A program made the translations under genes and the position numbers. Source: Euonymus europaeus (Eukaryota; Streptophyta; Magnoliopsida; Celastrales; Celastraceae). Taken from it: a stretch of 64,000 nucleotides of DNA. The notes beneath the pieces are model-generated. The model saw only the letters and a program-made list of their open reading frames with translations. It searched no databases and was not told where the DNA came from. The DNA is taken from contig OY756968.1 in assembly GCA_963580455.1 (NCBI GenBank), positions 2,889,544 through 2,953,543 on the forward strand, in the 5' to 3' direction. The first letter of the stretch is position 1, and every line of letters starts with the position of its first letter. This document shows positions 24,896-35,317 of this stretch, one piece after another.

Positions 24896-25458
24896 TGATA
24901 TTACAAAAATACCCCCACCAATGGTACTCCACCTCGTCATATGTGGACCAAGACTCCTCATGCTTACCAGGCAGTCTCCTCGGTAAGAGTGCACCAGCTG
25001 GACCTACCAAGGTGAAAACCAGCTGGATGCGGTCCACAATCATAATGGAAAGACCCACTTCAACAGTGGTCTCCAGCCCTATATAAGGCTCAGCAAGTCA
25101 GGTATTATCCGACTGAACCACAATTTGAGTACTGATTAATTGAGAGCTCTAATCTGAGAAGCTCACCTGACTGGATACCTACTGACTTGAGTGTCGGAGC
25201 GCCAACGCCAGAGGACACCCTCTGGTGCGGCCTTTAGCTCATCTTTGTTTGTTGTGCTCAGCTCTCAGATTGCTTAGCTGATCAACCTGGACAGCCCTAC
25301 CCGCCTGGTCGGTAAGCTACCTGACAGGCTACCTAGCTGGTCAATCAAGACTGCCTTGCTCGGCTGATTGGCTTCCTGGAAGGATCTTCGTCTGTGCATT
25401 ACTGCAGGTCTGACCCACTGAACGTCTTCTCGGTAGTGACACCTTTTTGACGTCATCA
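24896..25458 (+). mobile_element. Solo LTR, 563 bp
   Basis: It begins TGATATTAC and ends GACGTCATCA, with TGAT/ATCA inverted ends, and is flanked on both sides by AAAAG (24891-24895 and 25459-25463), a perfect 5-bp target duplication. A TATA-type box CCTATATAAGG (about 25078-25088) sits before a plausible transcription start, as in an LTR read on the plus strand. No internal retrotransposon sequence adjoins it, so it is a solo LTR left by recombination between two LTRs. Superfamily not determined. Confidence 0.75.
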
Positions 25459-25463
25459 AAAAG

Positions 25464-27279
25464 AATTGAACAAAGAGCTGCGTAGAAGTTTAAATCTCAT
25501 GTACGATTATGTAGAGTGACAATAAAGATGACTTATCCATCTTTTTACAAATAGTACTATGGGAGAGTGAGACAATCCAAATATTCAGGGTTTATATGGC
25601 TCAAAGGCTTATGGTTACTCATGAAAAAAACAACCATCTATTTGTGGCGAAACAAAAACAATAATGACTTTCAAAAAAAATGAATTCCAAAGGCAACTCT
25701 ATTTATGGTTTTTTGCTTTGAATCAATTATTGCGGCCGATGAAAGTCACATCAATGATCAAACTCATCTGTTGTATCTTTGTGGTGGGGGGCTGATTTAA
25801 ATTAAATAATAAAGAAAAAAAAAATCATACGTACCTCCTGGTGTATTATTATTGATTGAACAGGCCGACGAAGTCCCTCAGACCCAGTAAACGTGGCGAA
25901 CACCCACATATCCGGGCAATCTCCCTACCGTCAACATCGATGGGAGATGATAGGTCCCAAACATTAACGCGTGTTTGTCAGAGTTTATACGTTGTTGAAC
26001 TTTTATAATAGAAATTTTTATTTTCAACGGTTTTCTCATTTTCTAATTTTAATAATTTGGAATGTTAGGAAAATAATTAAAGATGAAAATTCAGTGTGGA
26101 ACTATGTATCGTGGTTCTTGATCGTGACCACCATTTAATTAATTAATTTGGTTTCCTCTAAAGTGGGAGCAAATTTAGGCTTCATGGATTATTAATCAAT
26201 CCACACACATATATATAACGTACATTATCCGACAAGAATCAAGACATGATAAGAGCACATGCAATGATATGTGTTTAATGAGAATATTATATATTGTTGG
26301 AATATATGTTTTTGCTGATGTGGTTGTATTGAAAGATGTGTTTTGGTAGAATTAATCTTGATTTTTGTGTAGTTTTGTTGTAAAAATGATGTAGGAAAGG
26401 AAAGTAGTTGGTTTAAATAATGAAGAAATGAATAATTGTATTGGAAGATGTGTTTTACTGATGTGGCTGTATTGGAATATGTGCGTGATTTGATTTTTTG
26501 TGTCATAAAAGTGGGGTCCACAAATAATTTTAATGAGGACAACAATATATTAAGTGAACATTCTTTTATGGGTCATCAAAGTAATTTTCAAATCATCTTT
26601 GGCATCAAAAATGTATGAATAATGAAAGATACAATACTATCTTTCTTTTGTTATTGTCATTAATATTTTCAAAGAACTTGTTTGCTTTCTAGTTTTTACT
26701 TGTCGATTTCCTTGTAATCCCTGATTTTACAATTTACAGGGTTTGGAAAAGATGAGGTGACGTACATTGTGTTGATTAAATTCCTTAAAAACAATTAAAA
26801 ATGTTATAATAAGCTAAAGCAAATACATATCAAATAATATGTATAAAAATAACGTTTGACAAACCTACACGCCCAACTCACAATAAAAATGGCACCAATA
26901 ATTAGATAATGACAATTGGATATCCTATGTATGACCCTAAAATAGGGACGTGATTATTCACGCGATCAAAACTTTCCCACCTGATGATGAGATAAGATAA
27001 GTCAAAATCCGGCATGTAGTCACAAGGTTATTAATACCAGTGGCCAGAAATTGAATTTATGATTTTTTCGAATTCATACGATTTGACTTAAGAGATATTC
27101 ATCACTATATTATCACTCAAGTGGTTTTGCAACAATACAAACGTACACACCTAACTCACGATACAAAATGTCACTAATAAATCAAATAATTCCCAATTAA
27201 TCCAAAAGAAGTTCTTATTTGGCATATCTAGCTAGCTTCTACATACGTACATGTTCAATTATATATAGTGCATAGACGC
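25464..27279. repeat. Intergenic, including dispersed repeat copy X3
   Basis: 26238-26610 carries the same phrases (TGTTTTTGCTGATGTGG, TATTGGAAGATGTGTTTTACTGATGTGG) as 12460-12790 and 20200-20545, identifying a dispersed element family. No gene seen elsewhere in the stretch. Confidence 0.4.
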
Positions 27280-27980
27280 CTACATAATTGAACATGCATT
27301 TGCATTCTCATCACTAAAAAGTGCAGTGAGCTTCTCTTCTGGTGAATTGGGATTTGGTAGTGCTTGAACAACATTTTTAACATAACCAGATGGTGCCTTT
27401 TTATCGTAAGCTTGAGCAACATATGGATATGCAACCAAGTTGTAAGGCACATAAGGCCAAAACTCTGCTCTCTTCCCTGTGCTCCTCACTTTCTTTAACA
27501 CCTTGTTTGGCTCGACGTATCCACTCACTGTTACTCTGCTCTGTTTTCTGTTCACTTCCACTGATTTCGCACCTATTAAATCATAAATTAACACACAAAG
27601 TTAGTCAATTAAAGGGTCTGTTTGGTTGTGGGTTTATTTAATCGTGGATAAGTAAACCCCAAATAAAAAAGAAATTAAAAGGGAAATAAAGAAGAGGAAG
27701 AAGGTGAACCTTTCATGCTGGAAATAGCATGTCTAACTCTCCTTTCACAGCCATCGCAGTCCATTTTCACTTTAATTTCAACCGTCTGCACAAAGTTTCA
27801 ACAAAACGCTTTCCACATCATTAATGATTAATCACAAGCTATTAACAAGACGAAATATGCGTAAGATTATTAACTCCCAAAAAGAAGAAGAAGTACCTGC
27901 ATGGGTTTACGTTTCTTGGACCTTTTGGCTTTAGTGAACAAGTCTGAGACATAGTCCGCGAGAGAGTCAAGAGCACCCAT
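27280..27980 (-). CDS. Heavy metal-associated isoprenylated plant protein, short form (HIPP20-24-like)
   Basis: Three exons (27897-27980, 27710-27785, 27280-27572) encode 150 residues. It begins MGALDSLADYVSDLF, then a basic stretch KAKRSKKRK, then the HMA domain (about 29-95) with MDCDGCERRVRHAISSMKG supplying the MxCxxC metal site. The region FWPYVPYNLVAYPYVAQAYD follows, and the protein ends NACSIM, a CaaX box for farnesylation. Length and layout fit the HIPP20-24 group, which binds cadmium, copper or zinc and responds to metal and stress. The ATG at 27980 is the only one that leads the conserved MGALD start. A (GA)n tract lies just upstream in the leader. Confidence 0.92.
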
Positions 27981-28009
27981 TTTTAGCTTCTTTTCTCCCT
28001 TCAAAGCAC

Positions 28010-28010
<1 letters not shown>

Positions 28011-28040
<30 letters not shown>

Positions 28041-28047
28041 GAGGGAG
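28011..28047. repeat. (GA)n microsatellite in the HIPP leader
   Basis: Nearly pure GA repeat 30-65 bp upstream of the short HIPP start codon. It reads as (TC)n in the 5' UTR or core promoter of the minus-strand gene. Pyrimidine-rich tracts of this kind are common near plant transcription starts. Confidence 0.8.
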
Positions 28048-31000
28048 AGTTTGAAGCTGGATATGCAACTATATGCTGGGAGAGATTGGTTTTACATATA
28101 TATGTAGATGTACAATTAATTATTTGATGTTTAATTTGTGTGTGCAAGTTGTTGCGCAACAATATGAAAAAATTCAAAAGAAAATGGGATGTGTGTTTTT
28201 TAATATATCATATATGTCAATTCTCCCAAAATATCATGTCATCTGGGTTAATCTTGGCCCCATAAGAGGATAATTTGTTACAAAAATTCAAGTATGAATT
28301 AATGATTAAAGGGAGTTTTGGGTCATATAAATAATTGATTGGAATGGAAGCGGTTGGCTGTGTTGTGTTTGCTAGCTGTTTCTTAGGCAAACCAAACCGA
28401 CTCTCTCTGTCTGTCTGTCTTTGATTGCTTAATTGCTGGCTCCGTGTTGTATGAATTTGTGTTACAAGGAAGAGCCAGCAATCCCCGCGTTTTTTCTTCA
28501 AACAATATGAATCTTGGTTTTTTGAATCCCTAATTAATAAAAATAGGGGTTTTTAAACAAGTTGATGCGATGATGCCTGAAATTATCTAATATGTCATGA
28601 TGAGGTTTCAAATTGATAGATCTGGTTCTGCAGATATAAGTTTGTTGTTTTCATCATACCTCAATGTGAAAATAAAAGCATTATGTTCATTTTGTTTGCT
28701 TAGTCTGTCCGAGTTGATTCTAAGAGACTGTGTTTGTTTGTCTGGGACAAGATTAAAAATTCAAATTCAGAGACAATATATCTATTGTGACACTTTTGAG
28801 ATATTTTTATTGGGATAATTAACCTTTACTCACTATGAATTAAACTGTTCGCCTTTTTCGAAACATTAAATCTTTTGTACTAGTAGTTGATTATCCTCTT
28901 GAATGCAACACAGACGCATTGCCCTCCAATAATTGGAAGTCTTTAGTTGTTACATTTAATGCACAAAACAAAACCTCACAGCCATAGCTCAGTCTTCAGC
29001 CATTGTTTTTGTGGTTGAATTTTGTCTCGATGTATACTATTTGCATTTGCCGTGTTGATGGAGACTACAATTCAAATCTATAATTGTACTATGTAACTAA
29101 TATACATGCATGTTTAATAACCCATCTATCTTGCATCATTTGCAGTGATGAAAGAGCTAACTTCTTTTTTAATATAGTACTATGATACAAGTTTATTCTT
29201 TGAAAATGTAAAATAAGCCTAAATTTTATCGTCGGGTTTGAATGCACGTAAGTTTTCATCTAACGACATGATAAGTTATAAGTTAGGTCGAAACTTAACA
29301 CATGGTCACAAGAATATTACTTTTAGTAAAAATCGAATTCAGGATATTCTCAATCTATACAGTTTGATCCAATAGAGATACTATCAGCAAAATGGTTGGT
29401 GTGATGAAAGAGTTGATCTAGCCTTTTTTGGACATCCCTTACGCTGTACTTGATTAATTGGATCACTCAATGTCCATATCATTGCATCAAACAACCAAAG
29501 CTATATATAAAAGTTGTCATGCAGGAGAAGGGAATCCCGCATGTCAGTGTTAATTTAAAAAAGACTTGACAGTGTTTAAAACTGTTAAGTCAATCTCACC
29601 CACCGGCGGATTGATCAGACGGTGACAATGTTAATTGCGGGATCACGCGCATGAAAATATATATATATATGGCGTGTAACTGTAGGTTCCTCGTAATTAA
29701 TTCCTTATAATAACTTCGATATGTCTATGTCTATAATATATACATTCATCTCCTAGTAAATTATCTCTACAACTGATTTGGGTATGCTAAGTAGACAATA
29801 AAAGTCTTCCCACGTAGAAATTTGGTATCATAAGACATGCATGCGACATATACAATTATTGCAGCTGACCCAAATTCATAATGCTTGACTCTATATATAT
29901 ATATACGCGTCTTCCAGATGAATTCAGTCTAGCTAAGACAATATTTGATGATGCCAACTATTTCTTTCATTAAGATCCATGGATGACCATGCAAATCAAT
30001 GTGCTTTATTTGATGAATGATTGAAGATGTAGCCAGCTAGGCAGGATTAGTTGTTCTGGTAAACGTCCTGCATTTGCTACAAGCCTACCACTACAAGAAG
30101 GATTCAATCATTGATTATTCAATCACACAAGTAACTTAACCTTGGCATGACATCGTACTGCACGATCAACGCCTCCTCACCTTATTTATGAAGAAAACAA
30201 AATAACTTTCATCGTCAAATTGACATAACTCAATCGAATGATATATAAGTAAAAGTATTGCACCTCTCACACGATAAATACATTTTTTTATCCTAAATAG
30301 TATAGAGAAGGTTAAAAAAAAAAGTCGTGCGGACTCGTAAATGAAAGCCAACATGTGTTTGGGTTATATCTCAGTACGAATTGACATGACATAACATAAC
30401 ATAATAATATATAAACAAATGTCTTCCATCTCTCACACTATAAATGCATTTTATGAGCATAAGTACTAACATACACGACTCAAAAGAACAAATTTATAAT
30501 CAAACCGAATAATACGTCATTAATTGAAGTCTATGATGCACCCTACTTGGATTGCTGTTTTGTCATTTTCAAATGATAAAAATCATTCGCACTCATAATT
30601 CGCGTATTGCTTTGCTAGGCTGGTTGGGCCTGTTCATCGTTTTGTTCTTTATACATGACGCTTGTTTGCACGCCCAATGTGGCGCGTGAGTTTCGGCCTT
30701 TGCGGCATCAGAAATTTGGAATAGTTATTATTTTTTTAAGACAGAAACAGTGTATTTAACTTTTACCAATACAATATTTTCATAATCAACGTCTTTCCTT
30801 ATATAATATATACACATGAGCTCGTGGAGTCAATATTTATAATTTCAATTAACAATTTTGTTATCTAATTTGGGAAATAATTAACAGAATGTTAATGGGT
30901 GTGAAAAATGACGCCATTTTTTTTGCAAAGCCACTTTGTTTGACCACAGAAGACCATGAAAAATGGAGGATTTATCTTCCCGGTGGATATCAAGAGGAAG

Positions 31001-31086
31001 ACAGTTTCTTGTTATTCTATAACACACTAGCCAGTTGATCTTATAAAATTACACTGGAAACCCTAGCTATGAGGATTGAGTAGGCT
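28048..31086. other. Gene-free AT-rich region
   Basis: No supported gene in 3 kb. Short frames at 28073, 28217, 28597 and 30166 have no family resemblance. The sequence near 29270-29350 (TCGAAACTTAACACATGG..., AAAATCGAATTC) looks like old repeat sequence. Confidence 0.4.
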
Positions 31087-31096
31087 ATATATATAT
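31087..31096 (+). promoter_or_regulatory. TATA-box candidate for the small ORF at 31143
   Basis: CTATATATATATAG lies about 50 bp before the ATG at 31143, which would leave a leader of about 20 bp. AT repeats are common here, so the evidence is weak. Confidence 0.3.
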
Positions 31097-31142
31097 AGAG
31101 GAGAGGGGTTTTGCAAGTAGGGTTTGCATAATTTCTTTAGAG

Positions 31143-31367
31143 ATGGGTTGCATTTCGTCTAAACCTTCAAAGAAGGGTGTGAATTGTCTTGACATCAGGT
31201 ATCTATACTGTGATTTTTTTCCATCATGTTTTTCTTTAACACATTTTCATATAGGAAAAAACGAGCGACCTAGTCAACCTCCTTCAGGGATTGGGATATA
31301 TTCATCCAAATCGACTGCTTACAACGATTTTCCTAGGCATTGCCAAGAACCTCTTAATCAGAGCTAG
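31143..31367 (+). CDS. Small N-myristoylation-motif ORF, hypothetical
   Basis: An open frame of 74 residues starts MGCISSKPSKKG. Gly2, Cys3 and Ser6 fit N-myristoylation plus palmitoylation, as in many plant membrane-anchored proteins. The C-terminal half (NERPSQPPSGIGIYSSKS...) is of balanced composition; the middle is Phe/Cys-rich and intron-like. A GT...AG pair (31199-31254) could be an intron, but it would be only 56 bp and would shift the frame to an early stop, so the unspliced reading is preferred. I do not recognise the protein. It might be the 5' end of a larger truncated gene. A solo LTR begins 13 bp after its stop codon. Confidence 0.35.
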   Translation: MGCISSKPSKKGVNCLDIRYLYCDFFPSCFSLTHFHIGKNERPSQPPSGIGIYSSKSTAYNDFPRHCQEPLNQS

Positions 31368-31379
31368 ATTCACAAATAG

Positions 31380-32343
31380 TGAAACTCAAGAATTCTCACA
31401 AGATCGTTAGTCAAAAATGGAAATAAAAATGCGGAAAAATAAAAGAGACAATACCGAGATTTTTACGAGGAAAACCCAACCTGGAAAAAATCTCGAGTCT
31501 ATAAGCGACTAACCTTACGAAACAATTCACTAATCTTGAATCGAGAGTACAACCTTATCTTTACCCTAAAGACATTGCTTGTACAACTCATCCCACATAG
31601 TGTTTGTTTCACTCAACACTCGACCTCATACGGTAGAGCTTTGTTTTTGGATTCTCCAAAAACTTCACCAACGAGAAATCACACTCTCACTGTTCAAAAC
31701 ATAGACACCTCACAAGAGTTCTCTCTCACTCAAGAATGAAAATTGGATTACAAAGAGAAACAATAACCTAAGAAATCTAGCTTGCACGTAGCTTCTCCAA
31801 CCTTCATTCAATGGAGATCATTTCTTTATATAGAGAGACATTCACCCTTTTCTTCTGATTTGATTCATTTGAATCATGATATTATCTGGAATAATTATCC
31901 TGAAACAAAGCCAAAAGGTGATAAAACACAAATCTATAAAATGATAAGATAAATGATAGGCCAACCAAATATTGGATTATATTTATAATCTAAATCACAC
32001 GGCATTATCTCCATGAGTATTATCTCTATAAAACAAATAAGACTTCACACGGCATTATCATTTAATTAGCATTATCTCCATGAGAATTATCTCCAAATAA
32101 AGCATCACAATATTGTAACTAATTAAAGATAATGATATACAAGCATTATCACAATATTGGAAAACAACCTCATGCATATCCATATTACATGCATGCCTTC
32201 CACGTATGTCATTTAATCTTGCACATATATATGTCACCTGCAATTCAAGACTTCAAACATGAACCATGCATGAGCCACGTACAAACTATAACACAACACA
32301 CACTTGTCCATATGTACTCACAATTGTCACAAAGATCCCAACA
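31380..32343 (-). mobile_element. Solo LTR, 964 bp, copia-like
   Basis: Read on the minus strand it starts TGTTGGGATC and ends TTGAGTTTCA. AATAG flanks it on both sides (31375-31379 and 32344-32348), a perfect 5-bp duplication. A TATA-type CTCTATATAAAG (about 31830) and the later TTTTCCTCGTAAAAATCTCGG region resemble copia LTR promoter and leader sequence. No internal domain is present, so this is a solo LTR. The flanking sequence, if rejoined, continues from the small ORF at 31143 into 32349 onward. Confidence 0.8.
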
Positions 32344-32348
32344 AATAG

Positions 32349-32684
32349 TGATATCGCAAACCCAGAGCCAGAGACTTGCACATGAACATGATAGCAATTG
32401 GCAAATTCAGCTTATTTTATACCCAAATGAATGCTTATTGTGCAGGGACTAATATGTCTATCAGTAGATATATCAAATTAATTGAGTTTTCCAAATATGA
32501 ATTATATATATATATATAGCATGATGAATAAAAATATGAATGCCGAGGTCGCTCAGGAGCATGCCCGGATATCAGGAATTACCCTTACGAATCATCTGAA
32601 AGATATTTGGGTACTCCTTCTATTCACGTTTGAGTAATGGTAGGACCGAAGGAGACTATAGTTATATTATATTATTGATTGTAT
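32349..32684. other. Flank of the solo LTR
   Basis: A frame reading QSQRLAHEHDSNWQIQLILY runs to a stop at 32452, directly after the solo LTR. It is not in the same frame as the ORF before the LTR, so no link is claimed. The remainder is AT-rich. Confidence 0.3.
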
Positions 32685-33420
32685 TTCCTCACGTTTGCAA
32701 GGTTGGAAAATGGAATATCTTTCTTTTGTGGGGGCGCACAGTGCTTGCTCAGTTAGTCCTTTCATCTATTCCGTCGTGTGTGATGTAGACTGCTCTGTCA
32801 CCTAAGGAGGTGTGTATGAATATGTAGACGAGAAAGGTTAGCATTGTGAAGTGGGAGAAGGTGAAGAGGTCAATTGCTGCAGGGGGCCTAGGGATTAGAA
32901 GGATGTGTCAAATTAACCTTTCTTATCTTGCTAAGATAGGGTGGTACCTTATCAGTGACAAGGAGAGTCTTTGGGCTCGAGTGGTTTGTAATGAATAAAT
33001 TCATACAGATGCTAGTCTGGACAAGTTGCAAAGAAAAAATGGGGCTTCTAATAGTTGGCGTGGGGTGGTGAAAGTTGGCCCTATTTTGACTAAAGGTGTG
33101 AGGGCCATGGTGCGTGCGCAATGGGAATGAAACTCTTTTTTGGTTGGATATTTGGATTGGAGATGGTGCTTTTACTGATATTGCTCTAAAGGATGCTTGT
33201 CTGGTGGATATGTGTAGGCATGTTAGTTATTATTGGAGGAGAGGTGTTGGTTGGAAGTGGCATTTTCTATAGAATTTATTTCTTGTTCATATAGAGCAGC
33301 AAAAGTTGGCGGCTTTCATATTAAAGGAAGATGATGATGTTGTGGATAGTGTTTGTTGGGGCAAGTCTTGTAGTGGTGAGTTTTCAGCCAAGGCTGCTTA
33401 TGACAATGCTACAGGTTATG
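32685..33420 (+). pseudogene. Degenerate LINE: reverse transcriptase C-terminus and zinc-binding region
   Basis: Across several frames, with stops, one can read RLQGWK...LSF, LAQLVLSSIPS, GGLGIRRMCQINLSYLAKIG, LWARVV, NGNETLFWLDIWIGDG and VCWGKSCSGEFSAKAAYD. These are the landmarks, in order, of the C-terminal part of plant LINE (non-LTR) reverse transcriptases and the following zf-RVT segment. It is 5'-truncated and carries frameshifts and stops. No intact ORF remains. Confidence 0.75.
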
Positions 33421-34050
33421 AGGGGGCTATAATTGGTAGGATAAGGGTTTTGCGAGTAGGTTATAGATCATGTAGTTATAAGAGAATTGGGTTGTACCAT
33501 ATATAAACTTTCAAATATTGGTATACTATACAGAGATTAATCGAATAAATTTATTAAGTGGTCCCAGCACAAATTGTCATATGTTGATAACCAAAATCAG
33601 AACCAATGAGACAATCAAAATATTAAAGTTAGTGTAATTTTTGAATTTGAATTACAAACTAACTATCTCCATTTTCAATTACTCATACATTGTTACTAAT
33701 CACGAGAATCACTCGTGAGTGAGTCGAAACCATATGACATGGTGTAACAAGACGATTGAATAATTTATCGGTTTGTGAGCTATTTTTCCCCCTTCTAGAT
33801 GAGTGGTTGATGCTCCATAATAGTTAAATGGAAATGCTAATTCGGAGAAATATAGAAGAAAGGGCAATTTCGTCCTCCGATCCAAACAGTATAACTAACT
33901 CTCCTTGACAAACGTTTGGTTCCCGTTTCTGTTGACGTATCAATTATCATACAGTGCCAGGTGTTTTTAATTCCCGCCAGAATCCTCGACTGTACAAAGC
34001 CTTTTTGCAGCAGAACACACAGTGTGTTTCCAATCTCGAAAGTTCCATCA
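33421..34050. other. Intergenic between LINE remnant and fasciclin pseudogene
   Basis: No gene seen; AT-rich. The last 150 bp could be the former promoter and leader of the fasciclin-like copy. Confidence 0.4.
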
Positions 34051-34752
34051 ATGGCGAAGAAGCTTTCGTCTCTCTCCTTATCTTCTCTCTCTTATATATC
34101 TCTCTCCTCCACTGTAACCGATAATTCTATCCTCAACGCCAACAAAATCCTCTCCACCTCCGGCTTCGCGTCCATGGCTTTAATTCTCGAATTGGGCTCC
34201 GATAACTTGATTCCACGGACGGCTTCCCTCACCATTTTCTCTCCTACGGATACCTCCTATGTACGATCTGGTCAGCCTCCGCTCTCTCTCCTCCACTGCC
34301 ACTTCCCGTCCTCCTTCATCTAAAAACTCTGAATACCTCCCTTCCGGCACCACGATCCCTACGCTCTTCTCTAATTACTCGCTCATCGTCGTCGAATCTT
34401 TAGAAGACGAGGACCAGGTTTCACTGAACGGAGTCAAGGTAAATGCGTTGCCGATATACAGTGATGCGAATTTGATAGTCTTAATTTGGAATTGTGGTGG
34501 TACCGGATATTCCTTCGACAAAGCAACTAGGAGTTCCATCCAACTACTGATCAAGACATGTACACCAGCATACGAGTGGTTATTCATGGTGTTACTGTAG
34601 TTCTTCAAATGCCGAAGAGAGGAAAAGTGGCCAGAACTCCTTCTAAGAGTGGATCCGAATACATGATTGAGGTTGAGGTCAGACAGGTATTTTGCAGTAC
34701 TCCTATCCGTTTTTCTCTATCTTCTGCAGTTTTAAATGTACGTTCATCCTAG
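34051..34752 (+). pseudogene. Fasciclin-like arabinogalactan protein (FLA19/20/21-like), broken
   Basis: The ATG at 34051 opens MAKKLSSLSLSSLSYISLSS, then ILNANKILSTSGFASMALIL and TASLTIFSPTDTSYVRSGQP, the FAS1-domain pattern of FLA19-21 proteins (ILxxSGF...TIFxPxDxA). The frame then ends at 34323, while the next frame continues with EYLPSGTTIPTLFSNYSLIV and DQVSLNGVKVNALPIYSDA. A third frame from about 34555 gives MYTSIRVVIHGVTVVLQMPK, like the end of a FAS1 domain (YxxxxVVHGV). At least two frameshifts and a shortened second domain make a functional product unlikely. Full proteins are cell-surface or wall glycoproteins of about 350-430 residues. Confidence 0.72.
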
Positions 34753-35317
34753 AATTCGATAGTTTATCATAATAGCTAGGGCACCATACTGCCATTTCTT
34801 GTAAAAAGAAGCAGCACAAGTTTCCGTTTCTCTTGTACCAGTTCATTTTGCAATGAATGTCAATTCGCTAAAAGAGAAGAACCATATATAATGTACAAAA
34901 ATGAGAAGTCCTATCCATCTCGTGCTGCAAGATCTAAATCTGATAAACCATGTCCTGTTCTTCCCTGGTTACTCCTACAGAAGCAACATCTCCATTGACT
35001 CCAATACAAAACAATTTGGAATTTGCTCCACAAAGACAGCAAATCTGACACAATATATCAGAGAATATGTTCTAACATATTAGAGCTGCAATGATATAGT
35101 TCATTTCATATTTTATTGACGATCTTGTAGGAAAACTTTCATCAGAGCACCGACATATTTATATGGATATGTGATGACAAAGTAGATTGTAAATTATATG
35201 ATCCATGGACAAGGTTGACCAACCTAAGGAAAACCGGAATTACTTGGTTTCATCTTTTATTACTGCATAATATTCTTGGAGTGCTTTTAAGACAGTTTTG
35301 ATGGTTCGGCCAATCTC
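34753..35317. other. Intergenic and EAF 3' flank
   Basis: No gene seen. The right part presumably includes the 3' UTR of the minus-strand EAF gene, whose stop is at 35318-35320. Confidence 0.4.

Noticed and set aside
29520..29660. MicroRNA-like hairpin
   Set aside because: Short repeated words (GGGAATCCCGCATG, GCGGGATCACGCGCATG) do not pair into a long stem.
31199..31254. Intron in the small ORF at 31143
   Set aside because: It would be 56 bp, shorter than usual plant introns, and the spliced frame would stop after a few codons.
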